Origin: Rathayibacter agropyri
Lineage (GTDB): Bacteria > Actinomycetota > Actinomycetes > Actinomycetales > Microbacteriaceae
Direction of reading: 5' to 3'
Length of the DNA stretch: 64,000 nucleotides
Assembly: GCF_013249015.1 (NCBI RefSeq)
Contig: NZ_JABRPL010000006.1
Span: forward strand, 1-64,000
Made by a program: the position numbers and the translations under genes. Positions 9,885 through 19,885 of the stretch are shown in pieces (the stretch's first letter is position 1; every line of letters begins with the position of its first letter). Below the pieces are notes generated by a model. That model did no database searches, was not told the origin of the DNA, and saw only the letters and a program-made list of their open reading frames with translations.

Positions 9885-10930
9885 GGCGCGACTCCGTTCA
9901 CGCTGAGACCGAGGGACTCGGGGAGCCCCAGGGCGATGTTGGCGGACTGGATAGCCGCGCCGGCGGTGCCCTTGACCAGGTTGTCGATCGCGGTGACCAC
10001 GACCACACGGCGAGCGCGCTCATCGACGGCGAGTCCGATGAGCGCCGTGTTGGCACCGACCACATCCGCGGTTCGCGGGAAGGAGCCGTCGGGGAGCAGC
10101 TGGACGAAGAGTTCGTCACCGTACGCGGTCTCCCAGGCGGCGCGGACGTCCTGGGTCGAGACGCCGGGAGTGAGCCGAGCGGTCGAGGTCGCGAGGATGC
10201 CGCGTGACATTGGCACCAGCACAGGCGTGAACGAGATCGACACAGGACCGGCACCGGCCAGGAGGAGATTCTGCCGGATTTCGGGGTTGTGGCGGTGCGC
10301 GCCAGCCAGACCGTAGGCGTGCGCCGAGCCGAGCAACTCGCTCGCCAGCAAATCGGTGCGCAGACTCTTGCCTGCCCCGGACGGGCCGACGGCCAGCACC
10401 GAGACGAGGTCGACGGGCTCGACCACGCCGGCATGCAGGCCAGGGGCGAGGCCGAGGGTGATCGCGGTGACGTTGCAGCCGGGAACGGCGATCCGCCGCA
10501 CTCCCGCGAGCTGCGCACGCTGCCTACGTCCGCCGCCTCCGATCAGCAGCTCCGGCAGACCGTAGGGCCAGGCACCCGCGAAGTCGCCCCCGTAGTAGTC
10601 GGCCCAGTCCTGCGGGTCGGTCAGCCGGTGGTCGGCCCCACAGTCCACGACCAGCACGTCCTGGGGAAGGGTCGCCGTGATCTCGCCCGACTTCCCGTGG
10701 GGAAGAGCGAGGAACACCACGTCGTGGCCGGCGAGGTTGTCGGTCGTGGTGTCGACGAGGACACGTTCGCGCAGCGACCGGAGATGCGGATGCACGGCCA
10801 CCAGGGGCTGACCCGCGTTGGCGTGCGCCGTTACCGTACGCACCTCGAACTCGGGGTGACTCGCGAGGAGGCGCAGGAGTTCGCCGCCTGCGTAGCCGCT
10901 CGCACCGGCTACCGCCACGGAGAAAGTCAT
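9881..10930 (-). CDS. argC: N-acetyl-gamma-glutamyl-phosphate reductase
   Basis: NADPH-dependent reduction of N-acetylglutamyl phosphate. The 349-residue protein opens with the Rossmann motif [11 protein letters not shown], and the catalytic Cys lies in [12 protein letters not shown] at 10930 is chosen because the family starts here and because TAGGCT on the minus strand sits 7 bases upstream, predicting a leaderless transcript that begins the arg operon. In-frame codons further upstream would overlap the end of pheT. Confidence 0.96.
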   Translation of the reverse strand: MTFSVAVAGASGYAGGELLRLLASHPEFEVRTVTAHANAGQPLVAVHPHLRSLRERVLVDTTTDNLAGHDVVFLALPHGKSGEITATLPQDVLVVDCGADHRLTDPQDWADYYGGDFAGAWPYGLPELLIGGGGRRQRAQLAGVRRIAVPGCNVTAITLGLAPGLHAGVVEPVDLVSVLAVGPSGAGKSLRTDLLASELLGSAHAYGLAGAHRHNPEIRQNLLLAGAGPVSISFTPVLVPMSRGILATSTARLTPGVSTQDVRAAWETAYGDELFVQLLPDGSFPRTADVVGANTALIGLAVDERARRVVVVTAIDNLVKGTAGAAIQSANIALGLPESLGLSVNGVAP

Positions 10931-10937
10931 GCCCGAA

Positions 10938-10943
10938 AGCCTA
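10938..10943 (-). promoter_or_regulatory. -10 element for leaderless arg operon mRNA
   Basis: TAGGCT on the minus strand, 7 bases before the argC ATG. The -35 region is weak. No clear ARG-box palindrome is seen in the 59-bp pheT-argC gap. Confidence 0.5.
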
Positions 10944-10989
10944 GCCGGTACGGGTCCGAGCCTTGCCCGGTGACGCCGGACCGCCGCCG

Positions 10990-13521
10990 TCACTCCCGCA
11001 GACGAGCACCCCAGCGCTCCGCTGCGACCCGCACGCCGCCCTCCTTCGCGGCCGTCGCCTCGGCCGCCGTGAGCGTCCGGTCCGGAGCACGGAAGCGCAG
11101 AGCGAACGTGAGCGACTTGGTACCCGCTGCGAGGCCGGTACCGCGGTAGTCATCAACGAGTCGGATCGCCTCCAGCAGCTCCCCCGCGCCGTCGGCAACG
11201 GCGGCGCGCACGTCGCCGGCAGCCGTCGCGACGGGGACGACGAGCGAGAGATCCTGCGTCGCGGCCGGCAGTGCCCCGACGGGGCGGGCCACCACGACCC
11301 TCCCGGCCTGAGAGAGCAGAGGATCGAGATCAAGCTCAACGACGGCGACGCGGCGCGGCAGGTCGAGTTCCTCGGCGAGCGCAGGCAGCAGCTCACCGGC
11401 GTGACCGATGACGGCGCCGTCGAGAACGACCTCGGCGGTGCGCCCCGGGTGCAGCGCGGCATGCGCGCCCTGGCGCAGGATCAGTTCGGCGCCGCTCGCG
11501 GCGGCGACCTCGCGGACGACGTCCAGTGCATCGCGCCAGTCAACCTCGCGGCCCGCGACGCCTGGTTGGCGCGGGACGGCGGCACCAGTGAGCAACGCGC
11601 CCAGGTGCAGCGGCTGGAGCGGAATCCCCGCGTTGAGCACGGCCTCGACCTCGGCGGAGGGACGCGCACCACCGATGGGGAGCGCGCCGGAGCCGAACGG
11701 GCGACCCCGCTCGGGCAGGAAGACCGAACCGAGCTCGTAGACCGCGAGGTCAACCAACCCGCGCGAGCGGTTGCGCGCCGCCACCTGCACCAGACCGGGC
11801 AGGAGCGAGGTCCGCAGCTGGGCGGCAGTCGCGTCGAGTGGATTGGCGAGGGTGATCTGCTCCTGCGGCTCGCCCGAGACGGAACCGAGCCGGTCGTTCA
11901 TCGAGCGCGAGTGGAACGGGTACGACAGCACCTCCGTCAGCCCGGACGCGGCGAGCGCCTGGGCGACGGTCCGGCGCAGGCGCTGGCCAGCGGTGAGCCC
12001 ACGTCCGGGTGGGGCGACGGGGAGAATGGCGGGGATCCGGTCGTAGCCGGTGATGCGAGCGACCTCCTCCGCGAGCGCCGCTCGGTCCGTCAGGTTGGGA
12101 CGCCAGCTCGGCGGTGTGACCAGCAGGCCCCTTCCCCCGACCTCGACGGAGGCGCCGACCTCGAGAAGAGCCCCGCGGATGTCCTCCGGCGTGTACGCGA
12201 CTCCGATCAACCCGGCGATGTAGCCGTCGGGCAGCTCGATCGGCTCGACAACGCGAGAATCGGTAAGCACCGACCCCAACTCGTCCGCCGTGCCGCCGGC
12301 TAGCTCGACGAGCAGCTGCACCGCGCGAGCGGCGGCGACGGGCGCGACCAGAGGATCGACGCCGCGCTCGAAGCGCCGCGAGGCCTCGCTGGGCAGCTTG
12401 TGCCGTCGGGCCGTGCGCGCGACCGACACCGGGTCGAAGTTCGCGGCCTCGATGAGCACGTCGGAGGTGCCGCCCGAGATCTCAGTGCGCGCCCCTCCCA
12501 TCACGCCGGCCAGACCGATCGCTCCGCCGTCATCCGTGATGACGAGGTCCTCCGCGTGCAGACGACGGGTCTGCCCGTCAAGAGTCTCGAGCGTCTCGCC
12601 TGCGATAGCTCGGCGCACAACGATGCCGCCCTGCAGCGTCGCCAGGTCGTACGCGTGCAGGGGCTGCCCGAGCTCGAACATGACGTAATTCGTGATGTCG
12701 ACAACGAGCGAGATCGAGCGGACGCCCGCGAGCCGGAGCCGCGCGAGCATCCACGGCGGAGTCGGACGCGACGTGTCGATTCCGCGGACGACGCGCGTCA
12801 CGAAGACCGAGGCGCCACTCCTACCGCGAATCGGGGCCTCGTCGGCGACCCGCACGGGGAAGACGGGAGCCGACTCCGCTCGCTCGTGTGCGGGCAGGGC
12901 CTGCGCCGGGTCGCGGAAGACCGCACCGGTGGCGTGAGCGTACTCGCGGGCGATACCGCGAATGGAGAAGGCGTAGCCACGGTCGGGGGTCACATTGACC
13001 TCGACCGCCGCGTCGTCCAGTCCGAGGAGCGCGATCGCGTCGGTCCCAGGCTCCGGGTCGACGCCGAGGGTCGCCAAGCGGAGGATGCCGTCGTGATCCT
13101 CGCCGAGGCCAAGCTCGCGGCTAGACGCGATCATCCCGTCGGACACGTGGCCGTAGGTCTTCCGCGCCGAGATCGGGAACGGCCCGGGGAGCACCGCGCC
13201 GGGGAGTGAGACCACGACCTTGTCGCCGACACCGAAGTTGTGTGCGCCGCAGACGATCCCGCGGACGTCCGCGCCGCCGTCGGCCGCGCGCTCGCCCTCC
13301 GGAGCCACCCGTACGTGGCACCAATTGATCGTCTTGCCGTTCTTCTGCGGCTCGGGTGCGAGGTCGAGGACCTCACCGACGACAACGGGGCCGGTCACCT
13401 CGAAGCGGTGCACGTCCTCCTCCTCGAGCCCGACCGACACCAGGGCCGCATGCACCGACTCCGTCGTGACGTCCCGAGCAAGATCGACGTACTCGCCCAG
13501 CCAACTCAGCGGGATGCGCAT
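10990..13521 (-). CDS. pheT: Phenylalanyl-tRNA synthetase beta subunit
   Basis: With PheS forms the alpha2-beta2 enzyme that charges tRNA-Phe. The 843-residue chain has the N-terminal EMAP-II-like tRNA-binding domain (about 45-155, including [10 protein letters not shown]), the B3/B4 editing domain, the B5 domain and a C-terminal anticodon-binding fold ending at RWGARLRE. Its ATG overlaps the pheS stop by one base (TGATG). Confidence 0.97.
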   Translation of the reverse strand: MRIPLSWLGEYVDLARDVTTESVHAALVSVGLEEEDVHRFEVTGPVVVGEVLDLAPEPQKNGKTINWCHVRVAPEGERAADGGADVRGIVCGAHNFGVGDKVVVSLPGAVLPGPFPISARKTYGHVSDGMIASSRELGLGEDHDGILRLATLGVDPEPGTDAIALLGLDDAAVEVNVTPDRGYAFSIRGIAREYAHATGAVFRDPAQALPAHERAESAPVFPVRVADEAPIRGRSGASVFVTRVVRGIDTSRPTPPWMLARLRLAGVRSISLVVDITNYVMFELGQPLHAYDLATLQGGIVVRRAIAGETLETLDGQTRRLHAEDLVITDDGGAIGLAGVMGGARTEISGGTSDVLIEAANFDPVSVARTARRHKLPSEASRRFERGVDPLVAPVAAARAVQLLVELAGGTADELGSVLTDSRVVEPIELPDGYIAGLIGVAYTPEDIRGALLEVGASVEVGGRGLLVTPPSWRPNLTDRAALAEEVARITGYDRIPAILPVAPPGRGLTAGQRLRRTVAQALAASGLTEVLSYPFHSRSMNDRLGSVSGEPQEQITLANPLDATAAQLRTSLLPGLVQVAARNRSRGLVDLAVYELGSVFLPERGRPFGSGALPIGGARPSAEVEAVLNAGIPLQPLHLGALLTGAAVPRQPGVAGREVDWRDALDVVREVAAASGAELILRQGAHAALHPGRTAEVVLDGAVIGHAGELLPALAEELDLPRRVAVVELDLDPLLSQAGRVVVARPVGALPAATQDLSLVVPVATAAGDVRAAVADGAGELLEAIRLVDDYRGTGLAAGTKSLTFALRFRAPDRTLTAAEATAAKEGGVRVAAERWGARLRE

Positions 13522-14561
13522 CAGATCACCATTCCGTACTGCTCGCTGAAGCGGACGTCGCCCTCGACCATGTCGCGCATGTCCTTCACGTCATTGCGGA
13601 ACATCAGGGTCCGCTCGATTCCCATCCCGAAGGCGAAGCCGGAGTACTCGTCCGGGTCGATGCCCGCTGAGCGCAGAACCCTGGGATTGACCATGCCGCA
13701 GCCGCCCCATTCGATCCAGCGCGCACCACCGACGAAGGTGGGATGCCAGATGTCGAGTTCGGCGCTCGGCTCGGTGAAGGGGAAGTAGTTGGGCCGCAGG
13801 CGGATTCGCGCGTCGTCGCCGAAGAGAATGCGGGCGACGTGCTCGAGGGTTCCGCGCAAGTGCGCCATCGTCAGCCCGCGGTCCACAGCCAGGCCCTCGA
13901 ACTGCGTGAAGACGGGCGTGTGTGTGGCGTCGAGCTCGTCCGTGCGGTAGACCCGGCCCGGAGCAATGACATAGAGCGGCAGCGGGCGCTCCAGCATCGA
14001 GCGGATCTGCACGGGCGAGGTGTGCGTGCGCAGCACCAGGTGGGAGTCGACCGGATCGACGAAGAAGGTGTCCTGCATCGCGCGCGCCGGGTGGTCCTCA
14101 TCAAAGTTGAGGGCGTCGAAGTTGAACCACTCGTTCTCGAGCTCCGGCCCTTCCGCGATCTCCCACCCCATCCCGACGAACACGTCGGCGATCGACTCCT
14201 GGAGCAGCGAGAGCGGATGGCGGGAGCCGCGCCGCACGAAGCTCGCGCCAGCTGTGACATCCACACGCTCGGCCTCGAGCGCGGCAGCCTCCTCGGCCTC
14301 GACCAGTTCGGCCTCGCGGGCGGCGTACGCGTCACTCACCTGCTTGCGGGCGCCTCCGACGAGCTTGCCTGAGGCGGCCTTGTGCTCGGGCGGGACGGAG
14401 CGCATCTGCGCGTTCAGCCTTGCCAGAGCGGAGCCCTCGCCGAGGTGGGCGGCTCGGGCGGCCTTCAGAGCGGCGGAGTCGCCTGCCGCGCCGATGGCGG
14501 CCAGGGCGTCGGCGACCGCTGCGGAGACGGCCTCGTCGGTGATCGGGTTGCTGTCGGACAC
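13521..14561 (-). CDS. pheS: Phenylalanyl-tRNA synthetase alpha subunit
   Basis: Catalytic subunit. In the 346 residues the N-terminal coiled coil (1-100) is followed by the class II core with VFTQFEGLAVD and a C-terminal motif 3 GMGIERTLM. GTG start; TACACT on the minus strand lies 8 bases upstream, so the message is probably leaderless. The clear motif 3 arginine (ERTLM) supports function. Confidence 0.97.
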   Translation of the reverse strand: MSDSNPITDEAVSAAVADALAAIGAAGDSAALKAARAAHLGEGSALARLNAQMRSVPPEHKAASGKLVGGARKQVSDAYAAREAELVEAEEAAALEAERVDVTAGASFVRRGSRHPLSLLQESIADVFVGMGWEIAEGPELENEWFNFDALNFDEDHPARAMQDTFFVDPVDSHLVLRTHTSPVQIRSMLERPLPLYVIAPGRVYRTDELDATHTPVFTQFEGLAVDRGLTMAHLRGTLEHVARILFGDDARIRLRPNYFPFTEPSAELDIWHPTFVGGARWIEWGGCGMVNPRVLRSAGIDPDEYSGFAFGMGIERTLMFRNDVKDMRDMVEGDVRFSEQYGMVI

Positions 14562-14569
14562 GATCCCCC

Positions 14570-14575
14570 AGTGTA
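14570..14575 (-). promoter_or_regulatory. -10 element for leaderless pheST mRNA
   Basis: TACACT on the minus strand, with the pheS GTG starting 8 bases further. No T-box or attenuator-like leader exists between them, so control of pheST by a leader RNA can be excluded if this promoter is the one used. Confidence 0.5.
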
Positions 14576-14666
14576 GGCGAGGCCCTCCGCCCGCCGACGC
14601 GCCGCGGATGCCTCCCCGTCCGCTCTCTCGCTCCGCCGCCGGGACTGACGAATCGCGGCTGGTCTC

Positions 14667-15305
14667 CTAGCGTGCTTCACGAGCACGTGCGGCAGCGAAA
14701 TGACGCGACATCTCCTCAGCGAGGGCGGCGTTCTGATAGGCGCCATCTGAGCGGAGATGCGCGATCACGCTGTCGATAACCTCCGACGGCTTGTTCTGAC
14801 TGTATTTCGTCCGCGCGTCGGACCGGGTCACCCTGAGGCGGAATCCCACGGTGCCCACGGCAGCGCGTCGAGCGAGGTCCAGATCGATGTCGATACTCCG
14901 CGGGTCGGGGACGTGCTGCTCAAAAGTGTCCACGAGCAGACCGAGAGTTCGAAGGTTCTCGTCCTCGCTGAGGAGTTCCGGGGTGCCCCAGAGATGGGCC
15001 GTGGCGTGGTTCCAGGTCGGGACGAACGCGCCCGGTGCATACCAACTCGGCGAGATGTATCCGTGTGGCCCTTGAATGATCACGAGGAGCTCCCGGTCGC
15101 CGAGTTCCAGGGCCACCTCGTCCGGCCGGCCGACATGGCTCAGGAGGACGATCTCATCCTCATTGCGCTCATCGAGCAGCACGGGGTAGTGGCTCGCCAC
15201 GAGTCCGGCAGCGGTGTGGGACACGATCGTCGCCCAAGGATGGCGGCGAATCAGACGCCGGATCTCCTCGTCAGAGTCGAGGACGAAGTGAGGTGTGTTC
15301 CGCAT
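14667..15305 (-). CDS. PaiB-family FMN-binding regulator/flavoprotein
   Basis: A 212-residue protein of the PaiB family (split-barrel FMN-binding fold; PaiB of Bacillus subtilis is a negative regulator of sporulation and degradative enzyme genes). Recognisable features are the N-terminal HPWATIVSH, the barrel strand YISPSWYAP (about 90-98), HLWGTPELL, and the conserved C-terminal KYSQNKP followed by a helix. ATG start. A 16-bp dyad lies 28 bases upstream and may be its own operator. The target genes are unknown. Confidence 0.85.
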   Translation of the reverse strand: MRNTPHFVLDSDEEIRRLIRRHPWATIVSHTAAGLVASHYPVLLDERNEDEIVLLSHVGRPDEVALELGDRELLVIIQGPHGYISPSWYAPGAFVPTWNHATAHLWGTPELLSEDENLRTLGLLVDTFEQHVPDPRSIDIDLDLARRAAVGTVGFRLRVTRSDARTKYSQNKPSEVIDSVIAHLRSDGAYQNAALAEEMSRHFAAARAREAR

Positions 15306-15332
15306 GAATCACATTTCTACTGGATCCGGCTG

Positions 15333-15348
15333 GCAACGTGAACGTTGC
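15333..15348. promoter_or_regulatory. 16-bp dyad upstream of the PaiB-like gene
   Basis: GCAACGT-GA-ACGTTGC, a perfect dyad with 7-bp arms, lies 28-43 bases before the paiB-like ATG in a 144-base intergenic space (15306-15449) that holds no other feature I can support. A dimeric regulator, possibly the PaiB-like protein itself, is the likely ligand. Confidence 0.5.
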
Positions 15349-15449
15349 TGGTTGGTTCCGCAAGCAGAGTGCCGGGCGGCAGGTATTCTCCGAACCCGAC
15401 GAAGCCCGGCCGTCGAGCGAGAGCGCCAAGACCATCGATGGGGATCTCT

Positions 15450-16331
15450 TCAATCCTGCACAGCGATCAGTTGCGTGTCGGTCGTCGCACGGGCTGCAGG
15501 ATGTCCGCCGAGCGCCCGCCCGCCGCGGCCGCCGCGCTGCGTACGAATCTCGATCCATTTCGCGAGTCCGGACAGCAGCAGGCAGATACTGATGTAGATG
15601 GCTCCGATCACGATGGCCGCCGGGATGATCGGACTATCCAGGCTCGGTTGGTTGCCCAGGTACTTCGCGTAGTAGAGCAGCTCGTTGTAGGTGATGATCG
15701 AGCCGAGCGCCGTGTCCTTGAGGGCGACGACGAGCTGGGCGATGATCACCGGCAGCATCGAGCGGATGGCCTGTGGGAAGAGGATGAGCCGCATGACCCC
15801 GGCCTTGCGCAGGCCGATCGCGTAGCCTGCCTCCTTTTGCCCTCGTGGGAGGGCTTCGATGCCGGCGCGGAAGATCTCGGAAAAGACCGAGCCGTTGTAG
15901 AGCGTGAGGGCGATGACAACGGCAAGGTAGGGGCTGAGCTTGAGCCCCGCGAACGGCAGGCCGTAATACATCAGCATCATCAGAATGAGGACGGGGATCG
16001 CGCGGAACAGTTCGATGAAGAGCGTCACCGGGACGTTCACCCAGCGGTGGTCCGAGAGGCGGCCGATTGCCAGCACGAGGCCGAGGACAATGCTGGCGAC
16101 TCCGGCCGTGGCGAATGCGGCGAGAGTCTGTCCGAGCGCGGCCCCGATGCTCCGCCAGACCAGCGGATAGCCGAAGGCGCGCCACTTCGAGGCGCTGAAC
16201 TGCCCGGATTCGGCGAAGCGCCAGATGATGAACGCGATCAGCGCGGCGACCAGCAGGACGACGACAACGCCGATGATGCGGTTGCGGGCAATGGCGCGCG
16301 GGCCCGGGTTGTCGAAGAGGACGGAACTCAT
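15450..16331 (-). CDS. gluD: Amino-acid ABC transporter permease (GluD-like)
   Basis: Inner-membrane permease of a polar-amino-acid importer. 293 residues from the ATG at 16331 (MSSVLFDNPGP), chosen because it overlaps the previous permease stop as ATGA. It has one N-terminal helix (about 25-45) plus a BPD_transp_1 core; the EAA loop reads GQKEAGYAIGL followed by LFPQAIRSMLP. The C-terminal tail is basic. Gene order ATPase, binding protein, permease, permease matches gluABCD of Corynebacterium glutamicum, hence the name; substrate is inferred. Confidence 0.88.
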   Translation of the reverse strand: MSSVLFDNPGPRAIARNRIIGVVVVLLVAALIAFIIWRFAESGQFSASKWRAFGYPLVWRSIGAALGQTLAAFATAGVASIVLGLVLAIGRLSDHRWVNVPVTLFIELFRAIPVLILMMLMYYGLPFAGLKLSPYLAVVIALTLYNGSVFSEIFRAGIEALPRGQKEAGYAIGLRKAGVMRLILFPQAIRSMLPVIIAQLVVALKDTALGSIITYNELLYYAKYLGNQPSLDSPIIPAAIVIGAIYISICLLLSGLAKWIEIRTQRGGRGGRALGGHPAARATTDTQLIAVQD

Positions 16332-16975
16332 CGGGCGACCCTCCACTTCTTCTCGAGCTGACGTTGGACGAGCGAGAGCAGGGTGACCAGGATCACGAAG
16401 ATTACGGCGACCCAGAGGACCACGATGAGGCTGTTCTCGCCGCGCTCGTTCAGGACGCGGACGATAGTGCCCGCCTCGGCAACCGAGAAGCCCGCGGCGA
16501 CGGTCGTGTTCTTCAGCAGGGCGATCAGAATGCTCATCAGCGGCGGGATCACCGAGCGGAAAGCCTGCGGCAGGACGACCTGGGTCATCGTGAGACCGAA
16601 GTCGAGGCCGATCGCGCGGGCCGCCTCGGCTTGACCGATAGGCACCGTATTAATGCCGGAGCGGAGGACCTCCGCGACGTAGGTCGCGGTGTACAGGCTG
16701 AGTGCACAGATCGCGAGGTTCGTGTAGTCGACATCGGGCAGGTCAAGCTTCGGATAGCCGAACGCGAAGAAGAACATCAAGAGCGTGAGCGGCGTGTTCC
16801 GGACAGTGTTCACGTACACCGTCCCGAGCGCTCGCGCGATCGGGATGGGCGAGACGCGCATCGCGCCCACGATCGTCCCGAGGATCAGGGCGAAGACGAG
16901 GGAGACGGCGAACAGCACCAGCGTGTTCCCGAACGCCGGGACGAACACGTCGAGATTGTCCAGCAGCACAGTCAT
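16328..16975 (-). CDS. gluC: Amino-acid ABC transporter permease (GluC-like)
   Basis: 215-residue permease with five hydrophobic segments. The EAA loop reads GQAEAARAIGL followed by VVLPQAFR, the coupling helix to the ATPase. It pairs with the next permease as a heterodimer. The 93-bp gap to the binding-protein gene has no obvious promoter. Confidence 0.9.
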   Translation of the reverse strand: MTVLLDNLDVFVPAFGNTLVLFAVSLVFALILGTIVGAMRVSPIPIARALGTVYVNTVRNTPLTLLMFFFAFGYPKLDLPDVDYTNLAICALSLYTATYVAEVLRSGINTVPIGQAEAARAIGLDFGLTMTQVVLPQAFRSVIPPLMSILIALLKNTTVAAGFSVAEAGTIVRVLNERGENSLIVVLWVAVIFVILVTLLSLVQRQLEKKWRVAR

Positions 16976-17068
16976 GCGGCGGGCCCTTCTCTGGGGATGG
17001 GGCGGGGAGGGGAAGTTTCAGGGAGTGCGGGGACCCCCGGACGGCGCGGACGCCGCCCGGGGCGCCTC

Positions 17069-17962
17069 CTAGTAGTCGTTGACCGCCGGCTGAGTGACGG
17101 TCGTACCCGACTGCCCGAGCGTCTTGTCGTAGATGGCGCTCCAGGTGTCGCCACCGTCGGTCAGCATCCCGTTGATGAAGTGGCGCAGCGCATCGTCGCC
17201 CTTCGCCAGGCCGATCCCATAGAGCTCGGTGCTGAAGGGCTCACCGACGACCTTGAGCTTGTCGGGATTCTGGGCGGCATAGCCGATCAGAATCGCGCCG
17301 TCGGTCGTGACGGCGTCGACCTGCCCGTCGGCCAGCGCGTCGACGCACTGCGAGTAGGTGTCAAACTCCTCTGTCTTCACCTCGGGGTAGTTGGTGCGGA
17401 TGTTCTGAATCGGGGTCGAGCCGGTCGCCGAACACACGGTGGTGTCAGCCGAGAGGTCGTTGGGGCCGGTGATGGTGCTGTTATCCGCCGCGACGAGCAG
17501 CTGCTGACCGGTCTCGAAATAGGGACCAGCGAAGCCGACCTGCTCCTTGCGCTTGTCGGTGATCGAGTAGGTGCCGACGTAGTAGTCGATGTCGCCGTTG
17601 ACGATCGATGCCTCACGGTTCGCCGACGGAATCGAGGTATACGTGATCTTGTCCGCGGAGAAGCCGAGCGACGCTGCGACCCACTTCGCGATCTCGATGT
17701 CAAAGCCGGTGCGCTCACCGGTCGCCGCATCGAGATAGCCGAGCCCGGGCTGGTCCTCCTTGACCCCGATGGTGATGGAGCCGGCGGCCTTCATTGCCTC
17801 GAATGTCGGGCTGCCCTCGACCGTGACGTTGGAGGCGACCTCGTAGGCGGCGGCGCTCCCCTCGGAGCCGCCACCGGCCGAACCGGAGTCGCCGGCACAG
17901 CCGGTGAGAGCAAGGGTCGCTGCCGCGAATCCCGCGGTCATGAACATGAGCTTGGTGCGCAT
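17069..17962 (-). CDS. gluB: Glutamate-type solute-binding lipoprotein (GluB-like)
   Basis: 297-residue substrate-binding protein (SBP family 3). The lipoprotein signal has the lipobox LTGC with Cys22, followed by a Gly/Ser linker, so the protein is anchored to the outer face of the membrane. The core has the family pattern GYLDAATGERTGFDIEIAKWVA and NYPEVKTEEFDTYSQCVDAL. Substrate (glutamate/aspartate) is inferred from synteny with gluABCD. Confidence 0.92.
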   Translation of the reverse strand: MRTKLMFMTAGFAAATLALTGCAGDSGSAGGGSEGSAAAYEVASNVTVEGSPTFEAMKAAGSITIGVKEDQPGLGYLDAATGERTGFDIEIAKWVAASLGFSADKITYTSIPSANREASIVNGDIDYYVGTYSITDKRKEQVGFAGPYFETGQQLLVAADNSTITGPNDLSADTTVCSATGSTPIQNIRTNYPEVKTEEFDTYSQCVDALADGQVDAVTTDGAILIGYAAQNPDKLKVVGEPFSTELYGIGLAKGDDALRHFINGMLTDGGDTWSAIYDKTLGQSGTTVTQPAVNDY

Positions 17963-17983
17963 GATCGTCCTTCCTAGAGTGTG

Positions 17984-17999
17984 GCCCGCTGGAGCGGGC
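17984..17999 (-). terminator. hairpin between gluA and gluB
   Basis: GCCCGC and GCGGGC form a 6-bp stem around TGGA, in the 102-bp space between the ATPase gene and the binding-protein gene. Such hairpins commonly shift the stoichiometry in favour of the binding protein by halting RNA decay or some transcription. Confidence 0.4.
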
Positions 18000-18064
18000 G
18001 ATGGTCGGGCGGCCTCCGGAATTCCGGGTCAGACCTATTGGATACTGCTGGTCGAGGGGCGGAG

Positions 18065-18844
18065 CTAGTGAGTGATGAGCTTCGAGAGGAAGTCCTTCGC
18101 TCGATCCGTGCGCGGTGCGGTAAAGAAAGACTCCGGGTCCGTGTCCTCAAGGATCTGGCCGTCGGCCATGAACACGACGCGGTCCGCGGCCTTGCGGGCA
18201 AAGCCCATCTCGTGGGTGACGACGATCATCGTCATTCCCTCCTTGGCGAGCCCAACCATCACGTCGAGGACCTCGTTAATCATCTCGGGATCGAGCGCCG
18301 AGGTCGGCTCGTCGAAGAGCATCACCTTGGGCTTCATCGCCAGGGCGCGCGCGATGGCGACGCGCTGTTGCTGCCCGCCAGAGAGCTGGGCGGGAGTCTT
18401 GGAGGCCTGGTGGCCGACTCCGACACGGTCGAGCAGCGCCTGCGCCTGGGCCTGCGCCTCTTTGCGAGCGAGGCCTCGCACCTTGATCGGCCCGAGCGTC
18501 ACGTTCTCGAGGATCGTCTTGTGCGCGAACAGATTGAACGACTGGAACACCATGCCGACGTCGGCCCGGAGGGCTGCGAGACCCTTACCCTCCTCCGGGA
18601 GCCGCTGCCCATCGATCGAGATCGTGCCGCCTGAGATCGTCTCGAGACGATTAACGGTGCGGCAAAGCGTCGATTTGCCTGATCCGGAGGGGCCGAGCAC
18701 GACGACCACCTCACCTCGGTGAACCGTCAGGTTGATGTCCTTCAGCGCCTGGAAATCGCCGTAGTGCTTCTGCACTCCGTCGAGCACGACGAGGGGTTCT
18801 CCTGCGGGAGCGACGGAGCGCTCGTCCTGGGGTGCGGTGACCAT
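18065..18844 (-). CDS. gluA: Amino-acid ABC transporter ATPase (GluA-like)
   Basis: ATPase of the importer. Walker [11 protein letters not shown]-loop, ABC signature LSGGQQQR, Walker [15 protein letters not shown] and the switch His in VVTHEMGFA are all present. ATG at 18844 (MVTAPQDE) gives 259 residues; an in-frame TTG at 18856 is possible and neither has a good ribosome site. First gene of gluABCD, with a dyad upstream at 18904-18926. Confidence 0.93.
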   Translation of the reverse strand: MVTAPQDERSVAPAGEPLVVLDGVQKHYGDFQALKDINLTVHRGEVVVVLGPSGSGKSTLCRTVNRLETISGGTISIDGQRLPEEGKGLAALRADVGMVFQSFNLFAHKTILENVTLGPIKVRGLARKEAQAQAQALLDRVGVGHQASKTPAQLSGGQQQRVAIARALAMKPKVMLFDEPTSALDPEMINEVLDVMVGLAKEGMTMIVVTHEMGFARKAADRVVFMADGQILEDTDPESFFTAPRTDRAKDFLSKLITH

Positions 18845-18903
18845 GCGGTCAGGCAATCACACGAGGATGGTCGGGTCAAATCATGAGCGGATTCTTAATC
18901 GAA

Positions 18904-18926
18904 GGGTAACAACCAGACCATTACCC
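18904..18926. promoter_or_regulatory. dyad upstream of gluA
   Basis: GGGTAA-N11-TTACCC, with perfect 6-bp arms, lies 60-82 bases before the gluA ATG. A TAAGAA sequence just after it on the minus strand could be a -10, so the dyad would overlap the promoter. The regulator is unknown. Confidence 0.4.
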
Positions 18927-18957
18927 CAGCCTGGGGCCGCCCGCCCTACGATTCCAC

Positions 18958-19758
18958 TCAGGAACGAAGGGCGAAGGCGCTTTCGTAGAGACAGACTGAG
19001 GCGGCAGTGGCCAGATTCAGCGACTCAGCGGCTCCGTAGATCGGCACCGCGACGACGCCATCGACGAGGTCGAGCGACTCGTCCTCGAGACCGCGCGCCT
19101 CGTTGCCGAAGACCCAGACGGTGGGCTTGGTGAGATCCCCCCGTGCGCGCACCGCCAGCAGATCCTCACCCTTCACATCCGCGGCGACCGAGCGCAGGCC
19201 CACCGAACGCAGGCGCTGCAGAACATCGGAGAGGTCGGCTCCCACCGCGACGGGAAGGTGGAAGAGTGAACCGGTCGTCGAGCGGACCACCTTCGGGTTG
19301 TAGAGGTCGACGGAGCGGCCAGACAGCACGACCGCGTCGGCGCCGGCGGCGTCGGCCGCGCGGATGATCGTGCCGAGATTGCCGGGGTCGCGGACCTCCT
19401 CGAGCACCACGACCAGCCGGGGCTCGGAGGCGGCGACATCTTTCAGCGAGGTGGGGAACTGGCGGCAGACCGAGACGAAGCCCTGAGGTGTGACCGTATC
19501 GGCCATCGTGTCGAGCACATCCTCGGTCACGTACTCGATTTCGACCTCCGCCTCCTCGGCCGCCGCCACGATCTCGGGGTAGCGCTCGAGCGCGGTCGGA
19601 GTCGCGAACGATTCGACCAGCAGCTCCGGCCGGTACTGCAGCGCCTCGGCCACGGCCTGCGGGCCCTCGAGGAGGAACAGTCCCGTCTCCTGCCTGGCCG
19701 GCCTGCGGGTGAGCTTCGCCACAGAGCGGACGCGGGGGGAACGGGGGTTGTCGAGCAT
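18958..19758 (-). CDS. SpoU/TrmH-type RNA 2'-O-methyltransferase
   Basis: 266 residues of the SPOUT class. An N-terminal substrate-binding domain (1-100) precedes the knot fold with motif 1 RDPGNLGTIIRAADAAG, motif 2 VWVFGNEARGLED and motif 3 VPIYGAAESLNLATAAS, where the S-adenosylmethionine site forms. The target nucleotide (rRNA or tRNA) cannot be told. TAGGCT 6 bases before the ATG predicts a leaderless mRNA. Upstream of it lies the rplT operon terminator. Confidence 0.9.
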   Translation of the reverse strand: MLDNPRSPRVRSVAKLTRRPARQETGLFLLEGPQAVAEALQYRPELLVESFATPTALERYPEIVAAAEEAEVEIEYVTEDVLDTMADTVTPQGFVSVCRQFPTSLKDVAASEPRLVVVLEEVRDPGNLGTIIRAADAAGADAVVLSGRSVDLYNPKVVRSTTGSLFHLPVAVGADLSDVLQRLRSVGLRSVAADVKGEDLLAVRARGDLTKPTVWVFGNEARGLEDESLDLVDGVVAVPIYGAAESLNLATAASVCLYESAFALRS

Positions 19759-19837
19759 GCGGCGAGCCTAGCGGCGCGGTCCACACGGCTCCGGCAGACA
19801 CGTCGCGGGCCACCGATGCCGCGCGGAAACGACGAAA

Positions 19838-19866
19838 GGGGGCCGCGACCCTTCGGTCGGGCCCCC
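19838..19866 (-). terminator. terminator of the infC-rpmI-rplT operon
   Basis: GGGGGCC pairs with GGCCCCC around an inner CGACC/GGTCG stem and a CTTC loop, directly after the rplT stop. No U-run follows, as is common in this group. Confidence 0.75.
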
Positions 19867-19885
19867 CTCCGGGAAGCGGTGCGGA

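Noticed and set aside
14562-14666. T-box or Phe attenuator in front of pheST
   Set aside because: No leader peptide rich in Phe, no T-box sequence, and the -10 element sits 8 bases before the start.
15338-15592. Rightward frame starting before the gluD end (NVAGWFRKQSAGRQVF)
   Set aside because: Most of it lies antisense to gluD, it has no ribosome site and no recognisable family.
16364-17977. Rightward open frame across the gluBC region
   Set aside because: Antisense to two transporter genes with clear motifs; highly charged composition typical of a shadow frame.
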